Below are positions 14,782-15,046 of a DNA stretch of 15,046 nt, piece by piece. The stretch's first letter is position 1. The number at the start of each line of letters is the position of its first letter. The stretch comes from Planctomycetota bacterium (GTDB lineage: Bacteria; Planctomycetota; GCA-002687715; DRQF01): NCBI GenBank assembly GCA_024275615.1, contig JAJRYU010000614.1:1-15046 (forward strand), written 5' to 3'. The notes below the pieces were generated by a model that was not told the DNA's origin, ran no database searches, and saw nothing but the letters and a program-made list of their open reading frames with translations. The position numbers and the translations under genes were made by a program.

Positions 14782-14857
14782 GGCCTGATTATCGGTCCCC
14801 GGGAGGACAAAGAGGTCTGGGAAAACCTCCTTTTGACCGTGTGCACCACCTCCGGAC

Positions 14858-14872
14858 GACGTGAACCACGTC
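14858..14872. promoter_or_regulatory. Short palindrome between parA and the divergent partial gene
   Basis: GACGTG (14858-14863) and CACGTC (14867-14872) form a perfect six-base inverted repeat with three bases between. Its place in the gap between divergent starts suits an operator, but no regulator is known. It is not a full parS site. Confidence 0.3.
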
Positions 14873-14921
14873 TATTCAAGCTTGCCGGCATTTTCACGAC
14901 CTTGCGGCCAAGGGCAGCATC

Positions 14922-15046
14922 ATGGCGCACGACCTTGTTGTCATTTGCCACTCGCGGCCGATGGCCGCTCGTGGCTCATTCCTCGATGTCGAGCACTCTG
15001 CTCTCACTGAACATTTACACGGAATTGTCGATGAGTCGAAAAAAGA
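14922..15046 (+). CDS. Partial gene of unknown function, 5' end only
   Basis: An ATG at 14922, with AAGGG at 14910-14914 seven bases before it, opens a frame that stays free of stop codons to the window edge (41 codons). The visible residues begin MAHDLVVICHSRPMAARGSF and continue with a mildly acidic, hydrophilic segment ending ESKK. I see no signal peptide and recognise no domain. The gene would be divergent from parA with a 140-base gap. An in-frame TGA lies upstream at about 14862, so 14922 is the first plausible start. The fragment is too short to be sure it is real; ribosome-site spacing and the open frame are the only support. Confidence 0.45.
   Translation, partial: MAHDLVVICHSRPMAARGSFLDVEHSALTEHLHGIVDESKK

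Noticed and set aside
14856..14873. Possible parS site near parA
   Set aside because: Only the half TTCACGT (on the minus strand) resembles the consensus TGTTTCACGTGAAACA; the other half does not match.
1..15046. CRISPR array, tRNA, integrase or insertion sequence
   Set aside because: I looked for regularly spaced repeats, a tRNA T-loop with acceptor end, and transposase motifs, and found none; the only repeats are the cluster at 10357-10615 and the arginine-coding hexamers.

Overview
This 15 kb window looks like a stretch of chromosome from a free-living bacterium, most probably a member of the Planctomycetota or a close relative. That placement is inferred from protein style: a type-B succinate dehydrogenase, a secreted CARDB/IPT protein, an exported protein with a HEAT-like start, an FHA-kinase-like membrane protein, and DUF2203 and DinB-like small proteins. 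No rRNA marker is present. Base composition is moderate and even throughout. I see no integrase, transposase, phage gene, CRISPR array or tRNA.

Layout. Positions 1-880 hold the 3' end of sdhA overlapping sdhB, closed by a strong terminator. Positions 1205-2680 encode a secreted beta-rich repeat protein, also closed by a strong terminator. Positions 3050-4086 carry two small housekeeping-like genes (DinB-like, DUF2203). A convergent minus-strand gene (4125-5438) encodes an exported protein of unknown function. Divergent from it, on the plus strand, are an FHA protein with a degenerate kinase domain and one membrane segment (5628-7334), and a 917-residue two-glycosyltransferase fusion with a highly charged linker (7584-10337). 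lysS (10625-12094, minus) converges on the fusion gene across a 287-base gap full of inverted repeats. A secreted or periplasmic TPR protein (12253-13728) is transcribed divergently from lysS. parA (13828-14781, minus) converges on the TPR gene across a very strong terminator. A partial plus-strand gene of unknown function starts at 14922 and runs off the window.

How the genes might work together. Only sdhA-sdhB is a clear functional pair. The rest are mostly single-gene units with their own terminators or promoters. The most unusual part is 5628-10615. The kinase-like domain has lost its catalytic HRD and DFG residues but keeps the APE and DxxSxG landmarks, so it is probably a pseudokinase. 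The next gene joins a GT4-like domain to an MGDG-synthase/GT28-like domain through a roughly 130-residue acidic linker with a nine-arginine run. The 249-base gap between them can be drawn as a row of hairpins, and the fusion gene is followed by three copies of a 17-22 base repeat arranged as competing stems. A regulatory link between the pseudokinase and the glycosyltransferase is inference from adjacency only.
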